A DNA stretch of 64,000 nucleotides from Arcobacter nitrofigilis DSM 7299 (GCF_000092245.1 NC_014166.1:2108001-2172000), one strand, 5' to 3'. Counted from the first letter of the stretch, positions 34,745-44,458 are shown. The notes: a model not told the origin generated them from the letters alone. Translations and numbers: made by a program.

Positions 34745-35320
34745 CTAATTAGATATATTATTTTGCATAAACCACATAAATGAGAACATCAAACCTGGGG
34801 TTTTAGCTTTACTTTCATCATAAATGAACTCTTTATATTCATCTATGGGTAGATACATAGTTTCTATTTGTTCATCATGGATTCCTCCACCAGCATGGGT
34901 TTTCATACTATCATTTATCTTGGCATAGTATAAGTTTTGTTTACCACCACTTACTCCTACATTTGTATAAAATGAGGTAATTTTTTCTATATTTTCCAAA
35001 GGAACGTCATATCCACACTCTTCATCTATCTCTTCTTTTACAATCATTTCCAAAGAAATATCTTTGTCAATAATCCCAGCACAAAGTTCATACGTGCACA
35101 AATTTGATTTATCATTTAAATAAACTGGAGGTCTAAACTGTTTTACTAAAAGAAAAGCATTTTTATCTTCGTTATATAACAAAACTGCAACTGAATCAAA
35201 GCTTTTAACAGCTTCCCAACTTTTATCTACACCATTTTGATTATACGTGATTTTTACAGGATGGACGAACTTTGTATTTTCTAGTACTGATATTTTAAAA
35301 TCTTTAATTATATTTTTCAT
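34745..35320 (-). CDS. Nudix hydrolase, NUDT14/ADP-sugar diphosphatase-like
   Basis: A 191-residue Nudix enzyme. The Nudix box is the variant AGIIDKDISLEMIVKEEIDE then ECGYDV (about residues 81-106), which lacks the canonical Arg-Glu pair (Lys-Glu here). The following TSFYTNVGVSGGKQNLYYA and HDEQIETMYLPIDEY segments resemble UDP-glucose/ADP-ribose diphosphatases such as NUDT14. It probably cleaves a nucleoside diphosphate sugar. It is a single gene with AAGGTTATTTA upstream. Confidence 0.82.
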   Translation of the reverse strand: MKNIIKDFKISVLENTKFVHPVKITYNQNGVDKSWEAVKSFDSVAVLLYNEDKNAFLLVKQFRPPVYLNDKSNLCTYELCAGIIDKDISLEMIVKEEIDEECGYDVPLENIEKITSFYTNVGVSGGKQNLYYAKINDSMKTHAGGGIHDEQIETMYLPIDEYKEFIYDESKAKTPGLMFSFMWFMQNNISN

Positions 35321-35419
35321 TAAATAACCTTTGTATTTTATATTTTATACAAAAAATTATTTAAAGAAAGTAAACATATAGTAAAATAAATTTTAGATAA
35401 TAATTTTTTAAGGCTAGAA

Positions 35420-36010
35420 ATGCAACTAAAATATCAAGGACCCAAACCAATAATTTCCGAGCATGGAGTAAGTTTCAAAGATGGCAAAGAAGATAAATAT
35501 GTTTATATACAAACAGCTATAGAGATTTTAAATGCAATAGATCATGAATATGTACAAGGCAAAGTCTACAAATATGATGCCAAAATTCTAAAACCAAGTG
35601 ATGAAGAGATAGAAAAGATTATAATAGGATATAAACCTGAATTAAAACAAACTATTGATGAAGAGATTACTTCTTATAAACAATACTTAAAAGAAGAGAT
35701 TGAAAATACTTCAAATTCACATCCCTTATTAAACAAAGATGAATTATCTGCCTTACAAAATAATTTAAAAATCATGCATGAATATAGAATCCAAAGAGCT
35801 ATAAATAAAATATACTATATGCATATCATAGAAATAATATCAGACCTAATTAAAGAGCACGAAATCAAAGATATAAGCACTCCATTTAATGAAAAATTTT
35901 GGCATGTATTAGAGACAATTCAAGGCGCTTTAGCAAAAGTTAAAAATTACCGAGCCTCTAAGATTAAAGAAAATCCAGATTCTACAATTGAATTAAAAAT
36001 TATTTCTTAA
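35420..36010 (+). CDS. conserved hypothetical protein
   Basis: A 196-residue soluble, mostly helical protein. The N-terminal half carries GPKPIISEHGVSFKDGKEDK and YVYIQTAIEILNAI; the C-terminal half is helical (IQRAINKIYYMHIIEIISDL). No catalytic motif, signal peptide or metal ligand cluster is visible. The N-terminal pattern is one I associate with uncharacterised Campylobacterota proteins. It overlaps the convergent kinase gene by 11 bases. Confidence 0.7.
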   Translation: MQLKYQGPKPIISEHGVSFKDGKEDKYVYIQTAIEILNAIDHEYVQGKVYKYDAKILKPSDEEIEKIIIGYKPELKQTIDEEITSYKQYLKEEIENTSNSHPLLNKDELSALQNNLKIMHEYRIQRAINKIYYMHIIEIISDLIKEHEIKDISTPFNEKFWHVLETIQGALAKVKNYRASKIKENPDSTIELKIIS

Positions 36011-37172
36011 CTGAATTAAAATCTACAGAAAAGGTTGAGCCTTCGTTTAATTTTGATTGCAAAGAGAGTTTTAAATCATACTCTTTACAAACTCCACTTA
36101 CAATATCTAATCCAATACCAAAGCCACCTTCGAAGTTTTTACCTCTTTTATATCTTTTAAAAATTTCTTTTTGCTCATTTTCATCAATTCCTATTCCAAA
36201 ATCTTCCACAGAAAAAACTGTATTTTTTACTCTTACCATTATTTTAGAATCTTTATTTGAGTATTTAATTGCATTTGAAATAAGATTATTTACTATTTTT
36301 TGTGTTTTTGTTTTATCCATAAATATCTCACAAGATTCAAGTTCTTCATTTATCTTAATACCTTTTGTAATAGCAATATCTTGAAAAAATTCAACACTTT
36401 CTTTTATCAACTCAGCAAAATCAATATTAACATCTAAAAAAACATCTTGTTCACTAAAAGCACTATAATGCATATCATTATATAATTGTGAAATCTGTTT
36501 AGCACTACTTACTATATACTTTAACATTTTCTCAGAATTTCGCCCCTCTTTTAAAGTTGAGGCAGATGTCATCAAAACTGCAATTGGAGTGTTTAATTCG
36601 TGAGCAGAATCTTTTATGAATTTATCCATTTGTTCTACTTTTTCTCGAACAGGTTTTAAAAGCAATTTAGCTAATAAATAACCAATACAAGCAATAAAAC
36701 AAGTTCCTAATAGTAGAATTACACCTATATAAATTTTTAACTTTTGGGTTTCGCTAATTATTTGATTTGTTTCAATTACAATATATTTAATAGCAATGTT
36801 TTCTTCATGATGTTCTTCAAGCTTAGCCACATGAAAAGAGTGCCTTTCATTGTGAGAAACTTTTAACTCCAAATTTACATTGTTATTTTCAAGTTGAGAA
36901 TAAATAGGTTTTTTGTCCTTATCAAATAGTGCATATTTTAATTTCTTGTTTTTTAATGGAGTGGGAATAAAAGGTTTCCTTTCCATATATGCATTAAGTA
37001 TATTTGCCTTTAACATATTTGCAGCACTTGTCATCTCAATTGAACATTGACGACCAACCATATTAATCTCTTTTTTATAATAAGAGAGTAATAAAATAAA
37101 AAGAATTAAAGCAGTTGAGCCTATGTAAATAAATAAAAAACTAAATAAGGCTTTTTTTTCATTTTTGTTCAA
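36000..37172 (-). CDS. sensor histidine kinase
   Basis: A 390-residue membrane kinase with TM helices at about residues 9-28 and 150-172 and a ~120-residue periplasmic domain containing several His (HNERHSFHVAKLEEHHEE), which might bind metal. The H-box is FIKDSAHELNTPIAVL (His about 192), with NLISNAIKYSNK (N-box), VEDFGIGID and GGFGIGLDIVSGV. It overlaps the response-regulator gene by 14 bases, forming a standard pair. The His-rich sensor suggests a metal or acid stimulus; this is inference. Confidence 0.9.
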   Translation of the reverse strand: MNKNEKKALFSFLFIYIGSTALILFILLLSYYKKEINMVGRQCSIEMTSAANMLKANILNAYMERKPFIPTPLKNKKLKYALFDKDKKPIYSQLENNNVNLELKVSHNERHSFHVAKLEEHHEENIAIKYIVIETNQIISETQKLKIYIGVILLLGTCFIACIGYLLAKLLLKPVREKVEQMDKFIKDSAHELNTPIAVLMTSASTLKEGRNSEKMLKYIVSSAKQISQLYNDMHYSAFSEQDVFLDVNIDFAELIKESVEFFQDIAITKGIKINEELESCEIFMDKTKTQKIVNNLISNAIKYSNKDSKIMVRVKNTVFSVEDFGIGIDENEQKEIFKRYKRGKNFEGGFGIGLDIVSGVCKEYDLKLSLQSKLNEGSTFSVDFNSVKK

Positions 37173-37824
37173 ATTTGTACCCTATTCCTCGTATAGTCTC
37201 TATTTTCTCTTTTCCTAAAGTTTCCCTAAGATTCTTTATATAAACCCTTATTGTTGCATCTGTTGGTTGTTCGTCATATTGCCAAATGTTTTGTAATAGT
37301 TCTTCAGAAGAAATAACCCTATTTGAATGGATTACAAAATATTTCAAAATCTCTTTTTCTTTTTGAGCCAATCTAATTTTTTTATCATCAACCACAACTA
37401 AAGATTCTTCTGGAAAAAAAGAGATATTAGTATCAATTTTTATTTCATCACTTGTTCCAAGTGAAAAATATCTACAAAGTTTATTTATTCTTTGTTCTAA
37501 TTCTACTAAATCAAAAGGTTTTTTTATATAATCATCACTTCCAAGTTCAAAAGCAGATTTTAAATGTTTTGTATCTTGATATGCAGTGATAATAATAATT
37601 GGGGTTTGGCTTTTATAGTCATTTCTTATATGTTTTAATACATCAAGCCCTGACATAGTAGGAGTATTTACATCAAGAATAGCAAAGTCATACACACTAT
37701 CAACTAATTGTTCTAAGGCATCTTCGCCTTTTGTACATAAGGTTACTTCATAACCTTTATGTACCAAATAATCATTTAAAATATCACTTAATGCTAAATC
37801 ATCCTCTAAAAGTAAAACTCTCAT
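37159..37824 (-). CDS. OmpR-family response regulator
   Basis: A 221-residue two-domain regulator: receiver with LLEDDLALS, phospho-Asp in FAILDVNTPTMSG (about 53) and Lys in IKKPFDLVELE; winged-helix domain from about 130 to the end (TDATIRVYIKNLRETLGKEK, then IRGIGYKFEQK). It partners with the kinase at 36000-37172. The targets are not evident from the window. Confidence 0.92.
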   Translation of the reverse strand: MRVLLLEDDLALSDILNDYLVHKGYEVTLCTKGEDALEQLVDSVYDFAILDVNTPTMSGLDVLKHIRNDYKSQTPIIIITAYQDTKHLKSAFELGSDDYIKKPFDLVELEQRINKLCRYFSLGTSDEIKIDTNISFFPEESLVVVDDKKIRLAQKEKEILKYFVIHSNRVISSEELLQNIWQYDEQPTDATIRVYIKNLRETLGKEKIETIRGIGYKFEQK

Positions 37825-37839
37825 CTTTTACCCCATTTA

Positions 37840-38340
37840 TTACTTGAAATTATCAAAAACAAGTGGTGATTTAAAATCCATTGATTTTAGATGTTTCATA
37901 ATAGTTTGCAAATCATCAATATTTTTACCAGTAACTCTTATCTCATCACCTTGATTTACAGCTTTTACTTTTAGTTTTAAGTTTTTTATCTCTGTTTGAA
38001 TTTGTTTTGCTTCATCTTGTTTTATAGAATCAACTATAGCATAGACATATTTTCTATTTCCACCTGAACTATCATCTTTTTTTGCTTCATCAAGTGAGTT
38101 AATAGATAGTCCTCTTTTGTTCATCTTTGAAATTAAAATATCATACATAGCATCAACTTTATTGTCACTTGAAGATATTAAAGTAATAGTTTTAGCCCCT
38201 TGATTAAAATCGATTTCTGCTTTTAATCCTTTGAAATCATATCTAGTCTCTATCTCTTTTTGTGATTGAATAACTGCATTTTTTAACTCTTGCATATCTA
38301 ATTTTGCAGAGATATCAAATCCATGTTCTTTTACTGCCAT
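37840..38340 (-). CDS. YajQ-family nucleotide-binding protein
   Basis: A 166-residue protein with the family's opening (HGFDISAKLDMQELKNAV) and the ETRYDFKG motif near residue 36, followed by VNQGDEIRVTGKNIDDLQ. YajQ proteins have two ferredoxin-like domains and bind c-di-GMP in some bacteria. It lies 15 bases from the response-regulator gene, so it may be transcribed with it. Two diguanylate cyclases occur in this window, making a c-di-GMP link plausible but unproven. Confidence 0.92.
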   Translation of the reverse strand: MAVKEHGFDISAKLDMQELKNAVIQSQKEIETRYDFKGLKAEIDFNQGAKTITLISSSDNKVDAMYDILISKMNKRGLSINSLDEAKKDDSSGGNRKYVYAIVDSIKQDEAKQIQTEIKNLKLKVKAVNQGDEIRVTGKNIDDLQTIMKHLKSMDFKSPLVFDNFK

Positions 38341-38422
38341 ATTGTCTCCTATTTTAATAATTTATTTGTACATTATATAAAAATTTTATGTAATGATTGT
38401 TAAGAGATTATATTTATCTCTT

Positions 38423-38824
38423 TTATTCTTTTACTTTTAATTCATTTATTATAGTAAATGCAATAATTACCCATGAAACTACCATCATAGTTCCACCAAA
38501 AGGTGTAATTATTCCAATCCAAGAAAGTTTTAATAAAACTAATAAATACAATGAACAAGAAAAAAGTAAAGTACCTAAAAGAATCAAATATCCTGCAATA
38601 ACGATTTGTTTTGAATTTGGTAAAAAATAAGTGATAAGTGCCACACCAAATAGTGCAATTGTATTGTAAAAATGGTATTGTACACCAGTATGAAAGATTG
38701 CCATTAAGTATTCATCAGTAGTTGCTTTTAAACCATGTGCTCCAAAAGCACCAATAGCAACTCCAAGTGCCATCATAAATGAAGCAATAACTAAAAAGTT
38801 TTTTGTGTGTTTTGTAATAAACAT
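38423..38824 (-). CDS. DUF423 family membrane protein
   Basis: A 133-residue protein with four hydrophobic helices. The DUF423 hallmark GAFGAHGLK is at residues ~26-34, and FHTGVQYHFYNTIALF follows at ~45-60. It is an inner-membrane protein of unknown function, common as a single gene in proteobacteria. Confidence 0.92.
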   Translation of the reverse strand: MFITKHTKNFLVIASFMMALGVAIGAFGAHGLKATTDEYLMAIFHTGVQYHFYNTIALFGVALITYFLPNSKQIVIAGYLILLGTLLFSCSLYLLVLLKLSWIGIITPFGGTMMVVSWVIIAFTIINELKVKE

Positions 38825-38871
38825 AATATACTCCCAAATTTTTATTGGGAAGTATATCTAAAAAAAATTAA

Positions 38872-39141
38872 TTAACTTTTTGATTTATCTTTTGAAGCAG
38901 AGAAACCAGCACCTTTTTTCTCTTTTTTCTTTAAATCTAACTCATCTATGATCTCTTTAAAATCAACACCATCTTGGTTCATCTTTGCAAAACATGCAGC
39001 AACTACAGCAATAGCGTTTGGAACTTCTTTTTTCTTTTTATAAGCTTGTATGTTTTTTTCACTCACTTTTATAAGTGCCGTAAACTTCGGAATTGTTAAT
39101 TCAGCATCCAAAAGAAGTTTTTTAAAATCTATAAAGGTCAT
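38872..39141 (-). CDS. small protein with a putative HTH domain
   Basis: An 89-residue protein. Residues ~6-55 (FKKLLLDAELTIPKFTALIK, then VSEKNIQAYKKKKEVPNAIA) look like a helix-turn-helix of XRE type. They are followed by a lysine-rich tail (KKKEKKGAGFSASKDKSKS) that could bind nucleic acid nonspecifically. It is a single gene with AGGAGA ahead of ATG. The exact role is unknown. Confidence 0.72.
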   Translation of the reverse strand: MTFIDFKKLLLDAELTIPKFTALIKVSEKNIQAYKKKKEVPNAIAVVAACFAKMNQDGVDFKEIIDELDLKKKEKKGAGFSASKDKSKS

Positions 39142-39205
39142 ATATTCTCCTATTTTATTATTGATTAAATTATACTAAAAATATATAAATTATATACTTA
39201 ATATA

Positions 39206-39655
39206 TTATATTATATCAACTTCCCAAAAAAATTCTATCCACTTATCTGCAATTTTTACTGAATAATCAGCACTTAAACAAGCAGTTGGTTTATAAAATA
39301 TTGTAGCTAGTTTAAATTCTGTATGGGGAAATTTTTCTCTTAGAGTTTTTAAAATTTCTCTCATAGTTTCACCACTATCTACAATATCATCAATAACTAA
39401 AACTCTTTTAGCATGTGATACATCAGGAATATTAAAAATATTAAATGTATCTAATTTTAACTCACCCTCATAATGAATAGAGTTAAGAGAAAAAACATTT
39501 CTCATATTCATTGCTTGTCCCATAAGGTGAGATAACGTAAGCCCACCCCTTGCAACTGCCAACAAAATTTCGGGTTCATAATCCCTACACTTATCTACTA
39601 AAATTTGAGTATCTTCCTTGAACTCATCATAACCATAATAATACTTTTCTTGCAA
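39206..39655 (-). CDS. purine phosphoribosyltransferase
   Basis: A 149-residue type I phosphoribosyltransferase. The PRPP-binding loop is VLVIDDIVDSGETM (about residues 87-100) and the PPi loop AVARGGLTLS (about 34-43). The length and C-terminal WIEFFWEVD are like xanthine/guanine enzymes (Gpt-like). It lies 3 bases from the NCS2 permease gene, which supports import followed by salvage of a purine base. Confidence 0.85.
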   Translation of the reverse strand: MQEKYYYGYDEFKEDTQILVDKCRDYEPEILLAVARGGLTLSHLMGQAMNMRNVFSLNSIHYEGELKLDTFNIFNIPDVSHAKRVLVIDDIVDSGETMREILKTLREKFPHTEFKLATIFYKPTACLSADYSVKIADKWIEFFWEVDII

Positions 39656-39658
39656 TTT

Positions 39659-40957
39659 CTAACCTCTTAATATAAAAACTAATAAAGAAATAAATGTTAA
39701 AAGGATAATTCCAATATTTATATCTTTTGTCTCTTTTTTCACTAATTTTATAATTGTATAAACGATAAAACCTGCTGATATACCATTTGTAATCGAATAG
39801 GTCAATGGCATAAGTAAAACTATAAAAAAAGCTGCTGCTGAAGTTGCAAAATCCACTTTCTCAAAATTTATTTTTCCTAGTTCACTAAACATCAATACTC
39901 CAACAACTACCAAAATAGGATAAATTGCATTTGGTGGTATAGATTTAAAAAGTGGTAACATAAACAGAGTTGTTATAAATAAAAGAGCTGTAAAAACAGC
40001 TGTTAATCCTGTTCGTCCACCAGCTTCTACCCCTGAAGCACTTTCAACAAATGCTGTAGTTGTCGAAACACCCAATAAACTTCCACCTACTGTTGCAATT
40101 GCATCTGCTTCAAGTGTTTTTTGTAAAGACTTATCATCTTTATTATTCTCTTGAAAAAGATTAGCTCTTGACCCAACTCCTGTTAAAGTACCTAGAGTAT
40201 CAAACATATCAGTAACTAAAAATGTAATAATAACAGGTAAAAGTGACAAACTAATTGCACTCATAATATCTAAGTGGAAAAATATTGGTGAAATAGATGC
40301 GGGACTTGAAAATAACGATGTAGGAGCTGCTCCAATACCAAATATCCATCCAACTATTGAAGTTATAAGAATAGACAAAATAAAAGCACCTTTTAAATTA
40401 TAAGCGAATAAAACAAAAGTCAAAATCAAACCAAAAGTACCTAATAAAACAGTATCTTTTGTAAAATCACCTAAAGTAACTAAAGTAGCAGGACTAGCAA
40501 CTATCATACCCATTTGTTTTAAACCAATAAAAGCAATAAAAGTACCGATACCTGCACTAATTGCTCTTCTTAAATTAAGAGGGATAGAAGTCATAATCCA
40601 AACCCTAAAATTTGTAAAAGATAAAATAACAAATAAAATACCAGAAAGGAAAACTATACCTAAACCTGTTTGCCAAGGTATTTTCATACCTAAAACTAAA
40701 CCATATGAGAAATAAGCATTTAGTCCCATTCCTACACTCATGGCAATTGGAGTATTTGACCAAAGACCTGAAAAAATTGTAGCTAAAATAGTAATTAAAG
40801 CAGTGGCAGTAATAACTGCATCCATTGGAAGACCTGCATCTGCAAGTATAAATCCATTTACTGGGACGATATACATCATCGTCAAAAATGTCGTTAACCC
40901 AGCAGTGAACTCAGTCTTGACATTTGTATTATATTTTTTTAATTTAAAAAAACCCAC
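39659..40957 (-). CDS. NCS2 family purine permease
   Basis: A 432-residue protein with about 12-14 hydrophobic helices, of the AzgA/PbuG branch of NCS2 transporters. The N-terminus has KTEFTAGLTTFLTMMYIVPV, and conserved segments GMGLNAYFSYG, FLVTDMFDTLGTLTGVGSRA (about residues 246-265) and VESASGVEAGGRTGLTA are clear. It likely imports adenine, guanine or hypoxanthine by proton symport. It heads the two-gene unit with the phosphoribosyltransferase. No purine riboswitch was seen in 40958-41125. Confidence 0.93.
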   Translation of the reverse strand: MGFFKLKKYNTNVKTEFTAGLTTFLTMMYIVPVNGFILADAGLPMDAVITATALITILATIFSGLWSNTPIAMSVGMGLNAYFSYGLVLGMKIPWQTGLGIVFLSGILFVILSFTNFRVWIMTSIPLNLRRAISAGIGTFIAFIGLKQMGMIVASPATLVTLGDFTKDTVLLGTFGLILTFVLFAYNLKGAFILSILITSIVGWIFGIGAAPTSLFSSPASISPIFFHLDIMSAISLSLLPVIITFLVTDMFDTLGTLTGVGSRANLFQENNKDDKSLQKTLEADAIATVGGSLLGVSTTTAFVESASGVEAGGRTGLTAVFTALLFITTLFMLPLFKSIPPNAIYPILVVVGVLMFSELGKINFEKVDFATSAAAFFIVLLMPLTYSITNGISAGFIVYTIIKLVKKETKDINIGIILLTFISLLVFILRG

Positions 40958-41125
40958 ATCAAATCCTATGTAATAATTTTAAAAAGAGAGAAAAGAAGAA
41001 ATATTTTCTTGCTTTTTTACCCTTGAATAATATCTAAAAATGAATTATTATTTATTAAAGCAATAAGATATTACTATATATAAAGTAATTTTTTCTATAA
41101 TTACAAAAAATATAAAAGTAAAAAA

Positions 41126-41983
41126 ATGAATATAACAAAAGATTGTGTTGAGTGTATAATTGGACAAATAGATAAAGCAACAAAATTATTAAAACTAGAT
41201 GTTCCTCTAGCAAATGAGATAAATGATGAAGTAAAAAAAAGAGCCTTAGATTTTGATTTTAAAAAATCACCTCCCTTTGTAGCTAAAGAAGTTTATGAAT
41301 ATTTAGGTTATAAGACAAATTTAAAAGATCCATTAGAAACTTTAAAACAAGAATCTATAAAAAAAGCTACTACATATTTACCTCTAATAGAAGATAAAAT
41401 CTCTTCAAGTGAAGATAAGCTTTTTACAGCCATAAAAGCAGCAGTTGCTGGCAATGTAATTGATTTTGCAACAACAAAAGAGTTTAGTTTGGATGAGGAG
41501 ATAAACTCTATCTTTCAAACAGATTTTTCAATAAATGATTATGAGATATTTAAAGAGAAATTAGAAAAAACAGACTCTTTGATTATCTTAGCAGATAATG
41601 CTGGTGAAAATGTATTTGATAAAGTTTTAGTTAAAACAATAATAAATTTATATCCAAATATCAAAATACATTATGCCACAAGAGGAAAAGCAATAATAAA
41701 TGATATCACTACAAAAGAGGCTTTACAAAGTGGTATTGATAAATATTGTGAAGTAATTAGTTCAGGAGTTGATACTCCCGGATTAGATAAAAGTAGAGCT
41801 TCAAAAGAGTTTATGGAACTATTTGATAAAACACCGCTAGTACTATCAAAAGGTATGGGTAATTTTGAGTGTTTAGAATCATACAAAGATAATAAAATCT
41901 TTTTCTTATTTAAAGTAAAATGTAATGTTGTGGCAAATACTATATCTAGAAATTTAGGAGAGATAGTCTTAAAAAGAGGATGA
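41126..41983 (+). CDS. DUF89/ARMT1-like damage-control phosphatase
   Basis: A 285-residue protein with the DUF89 signature: an N-terminal DCVECIIGQI cysteine pair, AAVAGNVIDFA (about residues 109-119), the metal-binding LILADNAGENVFDKVLV (about 151-167) and VLSKGMGNFECL near the C-terminus. Members dephosphorylate damaged sugar phosphates using Co2+, Ni2+ or Mn2+. It is a single gene divergent from the NCS2 permease. Confidence 0.88.
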   Translation: MNITKDCVECIIGQIDKATKLLKLDVPLANEINDEVKKRALDFDFKKSPPFVAKEVYEYLGYKTNLKDPLETLKQESIKKATTYLPLIEDKISSSEDKLFTAIKAAVAGNVIDFATTKEFSLDEEINSIFQTDFSINDYEIFKEKLEKTDSLIILADNAGENVFDKVLVKTIINLYPNIKIHYATRGKAIINDITTKEALQSGIDKYCEVISSGVDTPGLDKSRASKEFMELFDKTPLVLSKGMGNFECLESYKDNKIFFLFKVKCNVVANTISRNLGEIVLKRG

Positions 41984-41997
41984 TTAAATATCCTCTT
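41974..41997. terminator. hairpin between convergent genes
   Basis: AAGAGGAT and ATCCTCTT form a perfect 8-bp stem around an 8-base loop. It spans both stop codons of the DUF89 gene (+) and the gene ending at 41984 (-), and has A-rich flank on the left. Confidence 0.55.
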
Positions 41998-42343
41998 CGT
42001 TTATCTCTTCACTTATCTCTAATTCTTCAGAACTTGTCTCATCTAAAGATTGAACTCTTTGTTTCTCTTTTCTAAATTCTGCTCTTGCAATAATCTCTAA
42101 ATAAAAAGTCTCGCAATTATCCGCTGCTGCTAAATCAATAGATTTTATAACATGAGAAAGTGGGATTTCAACTGGTGTTTCATTAGCTTTTGCGAATTTA
42201 CAATCAAAAAACCAATAGTTTTTATCTGCTGGTAAAGCTTTTCTTTGTTCTCTTTTTATATATTTTCTAATCTCATTTTTTATTGATTCTACTACTCGTT
42301 CAGTTTTTTTATTTTCTACTTGTAGTTTAAAAGTTTTTTTCAA
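41984..42343 (-). CDS. conserved hypothetical protein, DUF6172-like
   Basis: A 119-residue protein with a basic N-terminal half (KNEIRKYIKREQRKALPADK) and a central YWFFDCKFAKANE segment, ending in an acidic tail (SSEELEISEEINEED). This matches what I recall of the DUF6172 family; that assignment is from memory. Function is unknown. A nucleic-acid link is suggested only by the charge pattern. Confidence 0.72.
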   Translation of the reverse strand: MKKTFKLQVENKKTERVVESIKNEIRKYIKREQRKALPADKNYWFFDCKFAKANETPVEIPLSHVIKSIDLAAADNCETFYLEIIARAEFRKEKQRVQSLDETSSEELEISEEINEEDI

Positions 42344-42424
42344 TTTTTTCCTTTTTTTGCAATTATATCCAAATCTATTACATTTGATGATAATTTTTAG
42401 TGAAATTGAGATAACATTTTGCTT

Positions 42425-43096
42425 ATGAAACTATTAGATGATAAAGAAAAAATTTACCTTCTCGATGATAATAACTTTGATTTTCCGACACTAAATATGA
42501 TGAAAGATGACTTAGTAGCAATTGGTGGTGATTTTCATCCTCAAAGAATAGTCAATGCTTATCAAAATGGAATTTTCCCTTGGTTTATTGACGAATACAA
42601 TTACATACATTGGTTTAGCCCCAAAAAAAGAATGGTTTTGTATCCTGAAGAGTTTAGACTAACAAAAAGTCTAAAAAGAGTGATAAAAAACAAAGGCTTT
42701 GTTGTAAAGTCAAACGAACGATTTGAAGATGTTATAAAATCATGTGCCAATATAAAAAGAAAACATGAAGATAGCACTTGGATAAGCCATGAGTTTATAC
42801 AAGCTTATACAAATCTTTTCCATCTTGAATATGCCTTTTCAATAGAGTGTTATTTAGATGATAAACTTGTGGGTGGACTTTATGGATTACTTATAGGAGA
42901 TGTCTTTTGTGGAGAGAGTATGTTTTCCCTAGAAAAAGATGCTTCAAAAGTAGCCTTTTATCACCTATGCAAGCAAGCAAAACAAAATGGCATCAAAATA
43001 ATAGATTGTCAAGTTTATAATGAGCATCTTGCTAGCTTGGGAGCAAAGGAAATTCCTAGAGAAGAATATTTTAAAATTTTAAAAAATAACTCATAA
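42425..43096 (+). CDS. aat: leucyl/phenylalanyl-tRNA-protein transferase
   Basis: Aat transfers Leu or Phe to the N-terminus of proteins beginning with Arg or Lys, marking them for ClpS/ClpAP degradation. The 223-residue protein has GGDFHPQRIVNAYQNGIFPW (about residues 35-54), IHWFSPKKRMVL, HEDSTWISHEFIQAY, ECYLDDKLVGGLYG and GESMFS, then IDCQVYNEHLASLGA. I chose ATG 42425 over the in-frame TTG 42419; the ribosome site is weak for both. It converges with the MocR gene, overlapping by 6 bases. Confidence 0.95.
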   Translation: MKLLDDKEKIYLLDDNNFDFPTLNMMKDDLVAIGGDFHPQRIVNAYQNGIFPWFIDEYNYIHWFSPKKRMVLYPEEFRLTKSLKRVIKNKGFVVKSNERFEDVIKSCANIKRKHEDSTWISHEFIQAYTNLFHLEYAFSIECYLDDKLVGGLYGLLIGDVFCGESMFSLEKDASKVAFYHLCKQAKQNGIKIIDCQVYNEHLASLGAKEIPREEYFKILKNNS

Positions 43097-44458
43097 GATA
43101 CATTCATGCCAAATCTTAGAAAAAGCACTTACTGCTTCTTCTATCTCTTCTTCTTTAAATCCACCAAATCCCATCATTAAAGCTTGCCACTCTCCCCCTG
43201 CTCTCTCTTTTGCATAATGAAGTTTTATTTCATTTTTTATTGCTAATTTTTCTAATTTATCCCAATCAAAAGAAACTTTTGGACTAATATGTATAGCTAA
43301 ACCTCCGCCTTGATTTACTATTTTCACAGTTGTGCCTAATTTTTCTTCAAGTACTTTTTTCATGAGATAATGTTTCTTCTTATTTAGTGTTCTTATTTTC
43401 CGTAAATGACGTTCCCAATGACCTTCACTCATAAATTTTTCCAAAGTTTTTTGTGTAAATAGGCTTACTCTTGATTCAAAAGTATCATTAAACTCTTTTA
43501 ATAAAAATCTTGGAACAACTAAATAACTAACTCTAATAGCAGGGGAAAGAGACTTAGAAAATGTTCCTACATAAACAACCCTATCAAAACTATCTAAACC
43601 TTGTAAAGCAGGTATTGGTCTAGTTTCATATGTTAATTCACTATCATAATCATCTTCAATAATTAATGCTTCATTTTTTTCTGCCCAATCTAAAAGTCTC
43701 AATCTATTTGATATGGGCATAGCAACTCCCGTAGGATATTGATGAGATGGAGTAATATAAACTAATTTTGCTTTTGACTTTTCTAGTTCTTTTAAATCAA
43801 TCCCATTTTTATCAACTGGTATTTTTTTTATTTTATACTCACTTGATTCAAAAACTTTTCTAGCAATATGATAACCAGGATGTTCTATTGCTAAAGTATC
43901 ATATTTTTTATTTATAAGTCTAATTATTAATCCTAAGGAATCATCAAATCCATTACAAACAATAACTTGGCTAGCATTACACTTTACACCTCTAGATTCT
44001 ATTAAATATTTAGCAATCTCATCTCTTAAGCCATATTCTCCTTGTCCATCAGAATATCCACCAAAATCAATTGTCTCATCTATGGCTTTATTGAAAATTC
44101 TTTTCCATAATTTAAGAGGAAAAGAGTCCTTTTCCAATCTTGCTGGATAAAAATTATAAATAAAATTATCAGCTTTTTGTTCATTTTCAATAGCAATAAT
44201 ACTATCATCATTAAAATTTTTATAATTTGTATCACTTACGAAATATCCACTTTTTGGATAACTATCAATATAACCTTCTGCTACAAGTTGAGAATATGCA
44301 CCTTCAACACTAGTTTTACTTAAGTTATATATTATGGCAACTTTTCTTATGGATTGGAGTTTATCGCCAACTTTTAGATTATGTATTACTTCTTTTTTTA
44401 TCTCTTCATATAACTGAATATGTAAAGGTGTTTTACTATTTTTATCAATAAAATACAA
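43091..44458 (-). CDS. MocR/PdxR-type regulator (GntR-aminotransferase fusion)
   Basis: A 455-residue fusion: an N-terminal GntR winged-helix domain (about residues 10-75, DKLQSIRKVAIIYNLSKTSV) and a class I aminotransferase fold from about 105. PLP contacts include VIEDDYDSEL and the Schiff-base Lys in GTFSKSLSPAIR (about 305). MocR proteins sense PLP or amino-acid adducts. It is divergent from the gene set 44547-47326, whose third gene is a pyridoxamine-oxidase-like flavoprotein. It may regulate that set; this is inference. Confidence 0.93.
   Translation of the reverse strand: MYFIDKNSKTPLHIQLYEEIKKEVIHNLKVGDKLQSIRKVAIIYNLSKTSVEGAYSQLVAEGYIDSYPKSGYFVSDTNYKNFNDDSIIAIENEQKADNFIYNFYPARLEKDSFPLKLWKRIFNKAIDETIDFGGYSDGQGEYGLRDEIAKYLIESRGVKCNASQVIVCNGFDDSLGLIIRLINKKYDTLAIEHPGYHIARKVFESSEYKIKKIPVDKNGIDLKELEKSKAKLVYITPSHQYPTGVAMPISNRLRLLDWAEKNEALIIEDDYDSELTYETRPIPALQGLDSFDRVVYVGTFSKSLSPAIRVSYLVVPRFLLKEFNDTFESRVSLFTQKTLEKFMSEGHWERHLRKIRTLNKKKHYLMKKVLEEKLGTTVKIVNQGGGLAIHISPKVSFDWDKLEKLAIKNEIKLHYAKERAGGEWQALMMGFGGFKEEEIEEAVSAFSKIWHECIL

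Noticed and set aside
41040-41125. Purine riboswitch or tRNA-like structure near the NCS2 permease
   Set aside because: The sequence is AT-rich with no conserved purine-aptamer core, and it lies upstream of the plus-strand DUF89 gene; no cloverleaf could be drawn.
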